From assembly GCA_950295325.1 (NCBI GenBank), contig OX485807.1, positions 1,180,501 through 1,244,500 of the forward strand: a stretch of DNA of 64,000 nt, written 5' to 3'. The notes under the pieces are model-generated. The model was not told the origin of the DNA, searched no databases, and was given only the letters and a program-made list of their open reading frames with translations. Source of the stretch: Polytrichum commune (Eukaryota > Streptophyta > Polytrichopsida > Polytrichales > Polytrichaceae). Below are positions 45,260-57,511 of this stretch, in pieces. The translations under genes and the position numbers were made by a program. Position 1 is the first letter of the stretch; every line of letters starts with the position of its first letter.

Positions 45260-46989
45260 GAGTGGAAAGTGATTTGTGATGATCAGAGGGAGGATCGTTT
45301 TTTATTGTGCCTCCTTTGCATGTTGAGGGTGTGCATTTCTTACATGGTGTCAGAGCAAGGAGACTTGCGAAATCCCCAGCAGCATCAACTAAGCTACCCC
45401 AAGTTTCGCAGGATGATTTTGGGCATGACTTTCTTCAATCTGCATTACTTCCCATGGTATGTGGAGTGTGCAGTTTATTCAGGTGCTCAATCCTTGCATG
45501 CTTCAATATGAGAAAGGGGCCAAATTGAAACATTGCTTGGAACCATAGTGCCACTCTTCTGCAAGTGGGTATCATGTACATCAAATGCTGATATACCAAG
45601 TTTTGAAAGTCCCAAATATGCAGGTGATACCAAAGATCTTTGAGTGACTTTTGTGACCAAGGAACATGGCAAAAAAATATCAGATCTCAACAGCGATAGA
45701 CCTGGTTGGATGGACATAAGCAATTTTAAGCCAAGGGTGTTGTGTGTAATAGCTTATACACGGAGTAGGCTGATCGTACTAGGATCAAAGCATGTAGGCT
45801 GCATTTTGGAGGGGCTGTAAATACTTGGTGCCTGGTTTGTGATCTGAATTGAGGTCCTTCCACTTGCTCCTGAAAGTTCTGGCAGCCCCTTCCATGTTAG
45901 TTTTCCTGAGCTGAAAACTACTATTTAGAGCTGTAGTCTGCAAACATGGATTCAGAATGAGATGGAGTTAGAAGGTATCTCTTATTCATGAAAAACTATG
46001 CAAGGTCAAAATGAATGTGTCAAAGATCAGGGCTGAATCAGCTCTCTTTACAGGTTATCAACACATTGTAGATTCTCCAGAACACATCCTCCAACTTATC
46101 GAAGCAGAATCCATGTTTTTGATAATATTGCACAGGCCTTGTTGAATTTGAATGTCAAAGTATAGGTTGCTTCACCAGTTGATAGTGTACTCATCATAGA
46201 GCAGAAGCTGAGCTTTTCAACAGTTCAATGCTTGAGATGCTCTTGCTCTTTTGCAGCCTATAAGCCGAGCACAAATCTTTGGAGGCTATTATGGACACAC
46301 TCAGCTTATTTTTGAAACGCATCTGTCTGACCCTCTTGAAGGATCCCAAATCTGCATAACATTGGAAGATGTGCGGTGGATGCATCCCTCGTATCATATC
46401 TTGGCTGAGAAGTTCATAGTGGAATTTGTCATGTCCTGACTTAATCCAGACATTCCGGGTCTTCCCCTGGGCTGGTCTCTTGAGAAATCTTGGGGTGTAC
46501 TTGTATCACCCTCATATTTTCTGTAGGAGTTTCCTGTTTGATGTCATAAAAACTGTGGATGCAATCATTGGTTGCACCAGGGTAGAATCGGAGCTACCAA
46601 AATGCTGTGGCTAATGTATCGACCTGTACAATGTGGCAACAATTTTAGAAATCCATAGAGGCATGCCACCAAACTTGAAGAACGTCATGTAATTGCTATA
46701 AGGCTCACCTATAGTCTTTAGTAATCTGGAATCACCCCAAAATCCAACATGTCCCAAAGATGGCATCGAAGTCCAATATGAGAAATACTCATGCCCATCT
46801 GCACCTGGTCAACCAACTTCTAACCCCTGACCTAAAACAGGCATTTGAACTCTACTAACTATGAGTTTTACACCCATGTGGGGTTTTAAACCTATGCGGG
46901 TTTTAGTCCACACAAACCCCATGTGGGGGGTCGTGGCTGTTGACCCCACTTGAACTTAACTTGGATTGGTAGTTTTGGATATGGTGGAC
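45260..46989. other. Downstream region of the CLASRP-like gene
   Basis: The less AT-rich DNA from 45260 to about 46700 may be 3' UTR. No second gene is supported. Near 46870-46930 a CCCATGTGGGG motif recurs in two nearby copies. Confidence 0.45.
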
Positions 46990-47213
46990 CAGTGCCCAGG
47001 AAGTTTTTGGGCATAGTCGGTCAAGATCCCAGTGATTCTAAATCCAGCTGATTACATGTTGACATCTTCCGGTTTTTCTTTATTCATTTGAGGTATAGTC
47101 TATAGATTCCTCTAAATGATCGCTAATTCTCCTGAAGTCTTGAACTTCAACTGGTTATTTCTAAAACTCAACCAGTTCATCTGTAACTAACCGCCGGTTC
47201 TCCCCGGACATAG
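46990..47213. mobile_element. hAT-type MITE with perfect 8-bp TSD
   Basis: The 224-bp element begins CAGTGCCCAGGAAG and ends CTCCCCGGACATAG, an imperfect inverted pair. TGGTGGAC is exact on both sides, at 46982-46989 and 47214-47221. An 8-bp duplication with a CA-starting TIR is typical of hAT. It is inverted relative to the copies at 32545 and 42451. The right half matches the 72-bp minisatellite unit (CTTCAACTGGTTATTTCT). Confidence 0.85.
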
Positions 47214-47467
47214 TGGTGGACAATCTAATCTTTCACATCCCTCACTCAGTAACTCCTGTAACCTTGTCAACTTATCAAGGTCTGGCAAATTCTGCAAACT
47301 CCTCCCATGCACATGCACAGAGTTTTCTCAATGTCATTTATTTCCCAGATACCACTGATGTTGTGCACAGTACAGTCCTATGTGAGAACATCCTGAAGAT
47401 TTGCAAAACCTTCTTGGTAGGCTGAATTATGCCTTCAATTGATGGTTGCACATACATCAGTTAGAGC

Positions 47468-47644
47468 CAGGGGCGTCATCAAGCCTAGGCCAGGGTAGGC
47501 CGGGCCTACCTTGGACTCGAAGGGCCCACCTGAAAGCCAAGGTCATATATAGAAAATGACATTTTTCCATAAATAATATGCACTAGATATAATTCGATTT
47601 CCCGAGCGGGCCTACCCTAAAAATCAAGGCTGGTGACGCCCTTG
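47468..47644. mobile_element. hAT-type MITE with perfect 8-bp TSD GTTAGAGC
   Basis: The 177-bp element begins CAGGGGCGTCATCAAGCC and ends GGCTGGTGACGCCCTTG. The inverted match continues inward (AGGGTAGGCC against GGCCTACCCT). GTTAGAGC is exact on both sides, at 47460-47467 and 47645-47652. The CAGGGGCG start is typical of plant hAT MITEs. It is a different family from the neighbour at 46990-47213. Confidence 0.9.
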
Positions 47645-47652
47645 GTTAGAGC

Positions 47653-50300
47653 ACACTTCATTTGTTGCTTCAAGCAAGGAACATGCAATAACAACCAAGA
47701 ACATGTGAACAACCATACGAATGCACGTACAAGTCGTGGGAACATGTGTCCTTCACCGGGAACAGTTGTGTGTATGTGGGAAAATGCTAAAAGTTGTTTG
47801 TGCAATGATCCCAAGGTTGTGACACCAGGGCCGTTAGTACTTAATTTTGTAGAGCAGACCCTCTCCCTGCCCTTTTCCATTTAGCTTAACTGCCCATTCA
47901 ACAATTAGCCTTCAATCTCCGGATGCTTGGTTTTTTTGGGTCTTTTCAAGATGATGCTCAAGTTCTTTGATATCCATTGCTCTATATTTATCAATGAAAT
48001 GTTCATTAATCATCGTTCCAAAACTCAAAAGAAGAAGCTAATGTTCTTCAAGTCGGCAGGTGACATTGTTTTGGTGGAGGTCACTGCCGACACATTTGTG
48101 GCACACAAAGAGGCTGAAGAATTGACAAGCAACTTGGTTGCCAACAACCTTGCATAGTTTTTCTCACCCTACAAGGATTGCTTCCACCTTGGCTCATCAA
48201 TGTTGGTTTTATTTAAGTAGGCACCGGAGTCTGAATATGCTTTGTGAAGCTCCTTCACAAATACTTTCTCCTTCATCCGAGCCGCACCTTTCTCCGCCTC
48301 TGTGGCATTCCACACCCATGTGGATGTCGAGAGCATGTGTCCCACATCGCCACGTGGGGGTCACTGCGGATTTAAGTATCATATGTCCAAAATTAATAAT
48401 GCAAATGAGAGCATCTTTTACACAATGGAGACATGCAAATTGCAAAACAAGTTTTTTTGGGAAATAACTAGAATAATATGATAAAACTTCCAATTATACA
48501 TGTTTTAACAAGCAATGTGGCCAAATAATCCCTTTGGATGTGTATTTTTTCATAAATAACATAATGTGCATGCTCAAGCATGCTACAACAAGAGATGCAA
48601 TCCACATCTACGATTCATTTTTGTCATTTCTATCATAGGTTGCAATAGATGTGCACATATATAATTTCAATATGTCCAAAATTCTCACATACCCACCATT
48701 CACACAAACTGTAAGCGCCATGCCACCCAACACAATGTATCTTGTCCCCCGAAGCTTGTCGTAGACCTCGCGCCAAAACACACCTCCAACCATAGTGTTT
48801 GTAGGTTGCATTTAATGATGTTGCTTGCAATTACCATCACCAATTTTTGTTGCGATATTGAGTGAATAATCAATGTTGAAGTTCTGCATCTTGTGCATCC
48901 ATATAAGGAAGGACCTTGCAATTGTGCTTTGGTCCATGTAATCGTGCTCACTGCTCTTCATTGCCACACATAGGTGGTGGTGACTTGCAAATCGGACTGC
49001 TTCTTGAACATCAGCAACACTTTCAATTTAGATGCCCTCTCGAGGGTGCAACGATGCTTGCCTTTGTCTTTCTAGTGGTCCATCTACATGTTTCCCATGT
49101 TGTCTACTCACATGTTAGCATTGAAGGAGTCATCCCGGATGATTTCACACCTTGTTGCATTGAAGTGCGGGCTATGGCAAGAGTACCCTAACATAAGTTT
49201 TAAAGTAATTCATCAACATCATTCTAGATGCAAGACAATGTGCAATTCATGTGATTCCATTTCAATAGAAATTATTGGACTATTCCTTTCAAGGCTCAAT
49301 CAATGCCATGGCCATAACCCACATTTCAATGCAACTAGGCACCATAACCCGCAAACGTCATGTGCCAACACTGCACTTTGTTGCATGGATGTGCGGGATA
49401 TGGCAAGAGATCCCAATCCACATTGATTTCGAGAAATTCATCAACATCATTGAAGAGGTGATGTTATTGTACATGAGATCACATGTCACCTGCAACATCA
49501 CATCCAAAACCTATTCAAGTTTCTCCCATCTAGACTACTTGATGCCAGAAAATACGCAATAATTACAAAACAACTGTGTTGAGAATTGCAATGTCAATGT
49601 CTAGTTGTTGAGGATGGATTTGACTATGTCAAGAGATCAATGTGCACTAGCTGGCTCACAAAAGTAACTGCATTGGCTCCCCATTAGTGCTCTAGCAAAC
49701 CTCAAGTTTCTTAATTTTTAGAAACCACTTGAAGTCAAGAGCTTTCCAACACAATTGTTGAGAATAGACTTGAAATCAAACACCCCATAAACTGAGCTTT
49801 AAATCATTTTCTAAAATGTTCCAAGCAACCCTATCCCTAGTAGTGTCAAGAAATTGTGGAGTAGCTGCACCTCCCTTATTCCCTATACGCACCTAATGAC
49901 CCAAACTAGTATCACATCCTCACAAACCCCCCACAAACACTCTACTGGACTCTACACACAAACCAAACAAGTAGAGCATGTAAGTTACTGGAGAGAGCCA
50001 CGATTTTCTTTTTCTTCTAACAAAGATCACCTCCGACATGAGGCAATAGCACTTGACCCATAACCTGACTCCGTCGACCCGTCTCGGATTTACATAAGTT
50101 ATAATGAGTCATTGTATACACAAAGAATGGAGTGTCTCTCATTCACACCAACCTACCAGTTGCATGGGATCATCTCTCATCTCTCTGTTATGTGTCGGTG
50201 CAGATTTGGTTCACAGTCATGTCAACCTCACAAATAAGTACACAAAGGAGGTGATGCATGGTGATAAGGAAATCGATCGATGCATGGATTAATTACTCAC
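47653..50300. other. Intergenic DNA, no gene seen
   Basis: A short direct duplication is present: 49153-49225 and 49378-49455 share TTGTTGCAT, GTGCGGG.TATGGCAAGAG and ATTCATCAACATCATT. No protein family was recognised. Confidence 0.45.
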
Positions 50301-50497
50301 CTGTGGGTTTGGGAGCAATTAATCAATCGGCCACCGATGGTTCCGATGAATGCATCCCATTCCTCGGCTGTTGGCCAGCAAGCGTCCGAAGCCACACAGC
50401 GACAAGATTTGTGCCACTCACCGTGACTTGCAACTCCAGTCACCATAAACAAGGTTGACATCAAAATCGCTATAAAGACCTTGACAATGATGTACAT
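50301..50497 (-). pseudogene. Secreted FAD-linked oxidase, first-exon fragment
   Basis: The ATG at 50497 opens a signal peptide (a hydrophobic run, then GVASHGEW). SCRCVASDACWPTAEEWDAF and GGRLINCSQTH follow. The CRC..D.CWP....W..F......G.L pattern is the N-terminal block of secreted FAD-linked oxidases of the berberine-bridge/glucooligosaccharide-oxidase group, well known in fungi and also present in some plants. A donor AG|GTGAGT follows directly. I found no FAD-binding exons downstream on this strand before 47.6 kb. It is therefore either the first exon of a gene with very long introns or, more likely, an orphan fragment. Confidence 0.55.
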
Positions 50498-51029
50498 CTT
50501 TTTCCTGAAATTCGTACTGTTTGATCAAAATCTTGGCCTGGTTATGAGACTTGACGACTTATCAATAGATTGAAATTGTTGGATGGAGATGCATGGAGAT
50601 TCAAACTGTAGATCCGCACAGAGTCCAAAGAAAGGGCACACCCAATTTACACACACCGTATTGAAATTTGAGATCGCAGTGAGGATCTGAATTAACAAAG
50701 AGGAGTAAGTACGGAACCAAAATTATCTAGATCATCGTTGTAATCTAATGATGATGTGTTAATTAGCTGAATCATCAGTGTCGATCGGTCTGGCAGTCAA
50801 ACGATTCAACGTGGGATTAAGTCTGACTAAGTTACTGCAATCACATAATGTTGGAGCGGCAAGCACGTCATCAGTACTAAATAAATTCTTATACTACAAC
50901 AAGATGTAGGTCTTTCGAATCCTCCAATGATGGTCATCAGCACCTATGTAATTAGGATTGGGTTTGAGATCAATCCTTCGAGCTGCTCCAGTCTGCACAT
51001 TCACAGAATGCTTTATATAAACTTCAATA
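50498..51029. other. DNA between two opposed oxidase fragments
   Basis: No gene motif was seen. It would be the shared upstream region if both fragments were once genes. Confidence 0.4.
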
Positions 51030-51121
51030 ATATTTGTACGCTTACCGACCAAATTGTCAAGGATTGGGATGCATTCAACAAAGCCATCTTTCATCCTTTG
51101 ATCAATTAATGCTCCAAAACC
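51030..51121 (+). pseudogene. Inverted, decayed copy of the FAD-linked oxidase first exon
   Basis: On the plus strand the reading DWDAF.....HPLIN, stop, CSKTHQ matches EWDAF.....GRLIN-CSQTHR of the minus-strand fragment. The DNA match is clear over GATGCATTC and TCAATTAATGCTCC.AAACCCAC. A TAA replaces the codon boundary after LIN, so the copy is dead. It lies about 530 bp away in the opposite orientation. Confidence 0.6.
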
Positions 51122-52235
51122 CACCAGGAAGCAGCAAAATTGTAGGTGGAAATGCAGGGGAGTGGGTGGGTGGCCGAACTCGATGACTCCGGGCCTAAAT
51201 GATAAAAGAGTTCAATGAGACAATGACATTGGAAGTGCAATGGATCTTGTGGTGGGGAAGCAGTGGACTACGATGTTCATAAGAATTGTGTGTCTGCCCA
51301 TCATGCAACTACAATGACTATGGTTAACCCTCGATTACCCCTTGAAGGACCAAGAGGCCTAAGTATATATAATAGGCTTAATAGGCTCTCCCAACATTTT
51401 GGAATGTTGTAATCATATCTTGCATAAAAATCATCGCTCTTTATAATGATTGTATCTGGTTATGAAATGGTTTGAAATGTAGAGATTCTAATATCTTTCG
51501 TAGAGAAATTTTATGTTCTCTATAAAGCTTTTTATTATTATACCTAAAAGATTTGTTTCCCTTAGATAGTGTTTATTGTAGAGTCACCAAAAGTGGACAC
51601 TATGACCTATGTTTTGGAAATTTATAAAACTTAATTAGAGAATACTCATTTTTTTTTTTTGTTTTGTGTAATTCAAAATTCCTTGAATCAATGACCATGC
51701 CAGCAACACATAAGACTACCTCTAAATTGTTGACGTCATGGGATGCAGAACGTCACTCAACTAACGAGTTGTGTACATGGTCCCAATAGTAGATTCAAGA
51801 ACAAAGACTCCAAATGTTAGAATCCTATTGCTTCATACTAAATCTAAAGTCAAGGCGGTTGAACACATCTCATCAACTGAGTATTGTTATGTTGCATTTT
51901 GCACTAATCTCGGGACAAAATACATTGTTACCGCATTCCCTTACTAAAAATATGTTATGGAGTTGTACTCATAATCAAATGATAATTGCAAATTAAGTAG
52001 ATGGGGGGTGCTTGTTGAAATTACATGAGTCCTAGTATTCATACAAATCCCACAACATAAAATATGATCTTGATTTTCTTCATCATTTCAAGCATGGGTG
52101 GCACATCATAGATTATGTCCAATAAGTGTGTATATTATGTAGATCGGTCCTTGATGGAAGCTCTTGAATACGGGTTCAAGTCACTAATGAAATGTGAAGA
52201 CATTCAAATGGGACCACAAACTTAGCTTTCCACCC
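51122..52235. other. Intergenic DNA, no gene seen
   Basis: AT-rich, with a T run near 51650-51661. No motif was recognised. Confidence 0.5.
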
Positions 52236-53321
52236 CAGGGCCGGGGGTGGACTCTTCATACCACGTACAAACTAACATGAGTATAGAAAGGGGTATGGTT
52301 TGAGGCATTAGTGTATTATATATATATAAAGGAGAGGTATTGTTTTTCTCTAGTGTGTACATTTAGAAAGGCTATTATTTTTTTTGAATTAAAGGTGGCC
52401 CTAAGGGTTAGAAAAGAAGTTGAAAATAAATGTGCTAGTCTCATCTAATATACAATGTCATTCATTTGTTGTCATATGGTCATTGTCCCCAATGACTACC
52501 CTATCTATACTTGTTAAGGTTTGCATTTGAGTGCTAGGTTTTTTTCAAATTGGATCAAAGTGGAGTTTTGATTTACTTGATCATCATGATGGAGAATTTA
52601 ACTGCTATTATTGCCTTAGCTTCAGCACCGATGTGTGTATTTTAGAGTTAGATTATTATGAGTCGGTACATCATATGGATGAAAGAATCTTCAATACCTT
52701 TCTTATTGGAAAGTGAAGTTGATTACATATGTAATAAAGGCCTTTTGATTTCAAGATTGATACATTCTAAACTTTGTAGTATCACACTTGTAGCAACCAA
52801 AGTGCACATGATATTAAGAAGTTTAGTAGTGGTAACATGGATGCGTGCTAAAAGAGAGTTAGTGTAGCATGTGACATTATGGAATAACACAAAGGCAACA
52901 TTGCAATGATGGCAATAATTCTAATGATGACAATGTGATGTGTGCGAGCGTGTGCTTTGAACTCTTTGGTGGTTTATTCTAATGTCAAAACCCATGATAT
53001 AGGGGAGGGAAGCATGATAACATGGAGTGAAATTCAAACTGAGAACATATGTTCCTTTAGGGTTTGGGATATAAGAGAAGGAGTGCCATTTAGGAGGTTG
53101 GTATTATGGAGTTTAGAGTATATTTGTTGTATGTAGTGGAGGGTTATATCACATTAAAGTTCTAAAAGCTTAGTGTAGATAAATGAGTCCATTTTCTAGC
53201 CTACCATTACTACATAAACATTTTTTTTCTCTATAAAATTCTCCTATACAAGGGGTTTTCTCTCATAGTCACCCACGCACATCATTTAGGTTGCCAATGA
53301 AGAGTCCACCCCCTAGGCTTG
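52236..53321. mobile_element. 1.1-kb TIR element, superfamily unassigned
   Basis: GGGGGTGGACTCTTCAT at about 52243 is repeated exactly in inverted form at about 53297-53313. The imperfect outer ends are CAGGGCC on the left and GGCTTG on the right. No target-site duplication was identified, and the internal frames are short and unrecognised, so it is a non-autonomous or decayed element. Confidence 0.65.
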
Positions 53322-55339
53322 CAACATGCTTGGGGCATCCCAACACAATTGTAATTTATAAGGGACCACCTACGAGGGAAGCTAGCACGTGAGCGGTGAG
53401 CAATAACATGTGAGCAATGAGCAATGATATGAAATGTATGTTCTTATTTAAAGATTAAACTCCATCAAAATTTATTAATTTGGCTATAAATGGAATACAA
53501 GGGGACGTTTGACATTAAAAAATAAACCCTATTACCATGGAATTCATGCTTTACATCTTTTCAAGGGGTCTATTACCATGTACTGAACATGCTATTTGTA
53601 GATCTAGAAATAAACCTTAATTTATTTTGTAGATTGAATGTTGGTATATGGGCCTCAAAATAGCTACAATTACCAACATATATTGAAAGCTCATGAAATT
53701 TATATGTCAACAATGTGCTAAGATCACATCCCCAATATATAATATTGACTATAAATGATTTATACGATTTGGGCATGATGCACATAATCTTTTAGTAATT
53801 TAAAATTATAGCTACATACATGAAAGTGTTCACCATTATGTAGTCAACTTGCATATAGATACATAAATACATGAAACACACGTGTTTGTAGTATAACTCA
53901 TTGGCATTTTCTTCCCACCATGGCATAATTTGTAAGTATTTTATTCTTGTATGTGTTCCTATGCTTTGCAATATGTGCATTTAGATTATATTAAGTTGCC
54001 TTATAGCACCGGGTGGTGGGGTGGGTGTTTGAACTAGATGGAACTTAGAATGAGAATGTAATTAAGGGATGTTTTAGATAAATTCCAACATTTGTTGTTT
54101 TTTCTTTTAAGTTTAGGGATGTGATTTGTACCTCTATATCTACTTTAAAATTCCCAATAGCCATTTTATTTGTAAACAACAACAAGTTATAGTAATCAAT
54201 AACTTTCATTACATATATTGTAAACATCAATGCCTTTGAAAGTCCCCTTTTATACACTCATGTTATTTGATTTGTGGAGTGTAAAGAGCATACTTACCTC
54301 TTAAAAAAACACAAAAAATTCATAGCAACCTATTGATTTGTACAAAACTAGGTGAAATAATGCCCCTCCTATATGTATATTTTTGAGCCAAATTTTCAAC
54401 AAGAGCCTTAGCTGTTAGATTGTAAACTTGTAATGTAGGTACTTTGAGTATGTTATGTCAGGTTGTTAGATGCAAACACATATGATCCAAACATCAAAAG
54501 TTATTAGTTAAAACTAAAATTTGCAACAACTGCAGTGTGCTAAAAAGTTTACATCTCCTACACCATCCAAGTCTCAATAAGATCAATGAAATTGACCCAA
54601 AAAATGATGTTATTGTAATACAATTGGGTGCAATCAAATCAAGATCATGCACTTAATACCCCCAAATAAATACCCTCTTAACGCATATGTATGTCACAAC
54701 ACATATTAGATATCCTCTCTAAGAACCTACCAAGAGCATGCGACCAATTCATTGTCTGTAATCTGAATTGTTTTGAAAGATTGCGGATGCCTTCTTTTGT
54801 GGATGCACTAGAATACAACCACCAATGTAGAGTGACATAGTATTATGTTTCAACATCCTCCATTATATTGTGCACATCTAATTCTTGCAAGATTTTTATG
54901 TTGAAATTGTAGCCATAATTTCATGTGTTTTTGGGTGATCTTAATCATTGAGAGTTATCCAAATCATAGTTGAGTTGCGACATCTTTGGATTGTGTATCA
55001 CAACAATCAATCATTTGTACATTATATTATTTGCTATCACACTCATGGCATGAGACTGTGATTTCATCCTTCAAATGTTGGCCAAGGTCAATCTCTCAAA
55101 TGCTCGAACTTCAAACAAGAACAATCCTTAAGGATCATGATATGAGCAATCCATCATTCCGATACCCATTACAATGAAGTGATTGAATCCTAAACATGTC
55201 AAGGTAGACATCCAAAGTTTATGCATGAACATTTTTGTTCTCTAGGTGGTACCCAACATTTAATAGAAATTCTGCCCAAAAAAAATAGAGGTCAATGTCC
55301 TTATGAATAATTAAAAATTCAACATTCTAAGCACCCAAA
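53322..55339. other. Intergenic DNA, no gene seen
   Basis: At 53382-53430 a short tandem stretch of GTGAGC-type units occurs with an ACGTGAGC motif. A longer version lies at about 57188-57265. Nothing else was recognised. Confidence 0.45.
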
Positions 55340-56125
55340 AGCTAGTTTAAAATTCTAACGTAGTTTTCTTACATGCTTTACAAATGGCCTTAGAAAATCT
55401 TTCCAAATATAAGAAATGGCTTTGAATGAAACCTAGTGGAAATTAATTTTGGTCACAAATTTTCATTTTTTTCTCCACCGATTTACAAATGGCCCTTGCA
55501 AGACTTCCTAGGGCTTTCAAAATGTTTTGGGAAATTTCCAAAAATTTGAAATCAATATCCTTGGTGTTGAGGGTAACTTTTAATTTTTCTCACAATTTGT
55601 TTTAAAAAAATTCTCTCAAATGGTTTACAAATGGCCCTTGCATCGCTTCCAAGGGCTTTCAAAGCGATTCTAAAAACATCCAAAGGTATGAATTAGTCAC
55701 CTTGGTGCCGAGGATATTAATATCAACATTTGGGTAGCTTTTTATTTTTCTCCAAAAATCTTTTATTTTTCTCAAATGAATTTTAAATGGCCTTTGAATT
55801 ACTTCCTAGGGCCTTTGAAGTGACCTTGACAAATCTCTAAGAAATTGAAATTTGTACATATGGTGCCAATGATACAAATACCAACATTTTGGTAGCTTTG
55901 AATTTGGCGCAAAATTTCATTTATTCCTATCAAATGCTTTATAATTGGCCCTCGCATTGTTTTTGAGGGCTTTCAAAGTGACCTTGAAAATCCTCCAAAA
56001 AAGTTGAATTTTGTATGCTTGGTGCCAAGCATACAAATATCAACATTTGCGTCACCTTGAAGATAGCTCAAAATGTCTTTTATTTTTCTCAACTGCTTTG
56101 TAAATGGTGTTTTCAAAACTTTAGT
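55340..56125. repeat. Diverged tandem array, about six units of 104-160 bp
   Basis: A TTTACAAATGGCCCT-like phrase recurs at 55378, 55482, 55624, 55781, 55938 and 56098. Each is followed by CTTCC.AGGGCTTTCAAA.TG and TTGGTGCC.A motifs. Units differ by substitutions and indels, so this is an old array. Confidence 0.85.
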
Positions 56126-57511
56126 ACGGGCTCCCATGGCAAGGAGTTGTGCTATACTGGGTAATTAGCCAAAGGTAGAATTAGGTTGCTTATGAACTGA
56201 GGCTTTCTTAGGCCACAAATCCTAGTGCCTACTTAGAAAGTGTAAAAACCTGCAAGCAGTACAAAGGAGTGGTGAAGTTTTGCAGTGTACGACCTTGCTA
56301 ATGAATGTATATTGTTGGTTTTTGGAATATTAATTCTTGAATTTGAAGTTCTTCCTAACTTGTTTGTGGTTGTAATATAGCTTGGCATTCTGTAAGCAAA
56401 GAGTTCCACAAAGTTAGAATTAAGAGGACCAAGTTGGTCAATGCCTCAATATTATTACTGGCTAGGAACACACCCTCTATAGTATAGTGCAATCATCTTA
56501 GTCATTATAGACTAAGTTAGGAAGCTAAAAGCAAATATGGTAGATCAATAAGGGCCAAAGTGGATAATTACATGTTGGAAGGGTGTAGCATTGTTGATAT
56601 AAGAGGGAATAAATAAAAAGATATATTGTATAGCATGTACAAAGATATGGTTATAAGTAGGTCAAATTATGAGGTAGTACACCTATGAGTCTCTACTAAT
56701 ATTAGGGGGTGGGCAATACTGGTACAACCTTCAAGAATAATATCATTGGTAACATAGTAGTATTAAGATATAGATAGTAGGGTAATGTAGACCAGAATGG
56801 GTAGCTAACATGGGTAATATAAAGAATTATAGTAGAGCTACCATCTTTTCTCAATTGCATGTCTGCATAAATGCAAATTATGAAAGTAAATGTGTCATGT
56901 AGAGGTGGACAAGAAGAAAAAAAAATCAATATCTTCACAATTCTTAATAGAGGCATTGACTAAATTGGGATCAATTATTGATGCTTATGCATATACATGT
57001 GATTTTTTAATGTAATCGTGGATTTCAAACACTGAATATAATATGTGGATTGCACTTGGATTTATTCATACTTGTTGGTGTAGTAGCGCTATCGCATCGT
57101 ATTCTAGAGAACCTCTACCATATTCAATATCATCTTGGCACCATCGTACAATACTACATCTTCACCTCATAGTGGTGGCTGAGGGAAGCTAAGACATGAG
57201 CGATGAGCGGTGAGCAATGAGCAGTGAGCGGTAACACGTGAGCAGTGAGCAATAACACGTGATCAATGGTGCCAAATATAGTAACTGGGCACGGTTTTAG
57301 GGTACATATTCTAATATTGGCATTTTTTTCTTTGCAATTTAAGAATTATAAAGTACTCACATTTTGATTGAACAAGAGTGAAGGGAGCACATTATCATAG
57401 ATATTTAAAAAAACCATCAGTCCTTTGCTGATTTTTATTATAAAAATCCACACTAATACATGTCACTTACCAAAATTCTCAAACATGCGGTTGAATACAA
57501 CACTTGGAATA
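56126..57511. other. Intergenic DNA with GTGAGC repeat
   Basis: At about 57188-57265, short units such as GCAGTGAGC, CAATGAGC and ACACGTGA are repeated and carry several CACGTG boxes. A related stretch lies at 53382-53430. It could be the 3' flank of the gene at 57512. Confidence 0.45.

Noticed and set aside
48608-48811. Open frame on the minus strand with a hydrophobic middle
   Set aside because: It is short, overlaps other open frames in the same strand, and no family is recognised.
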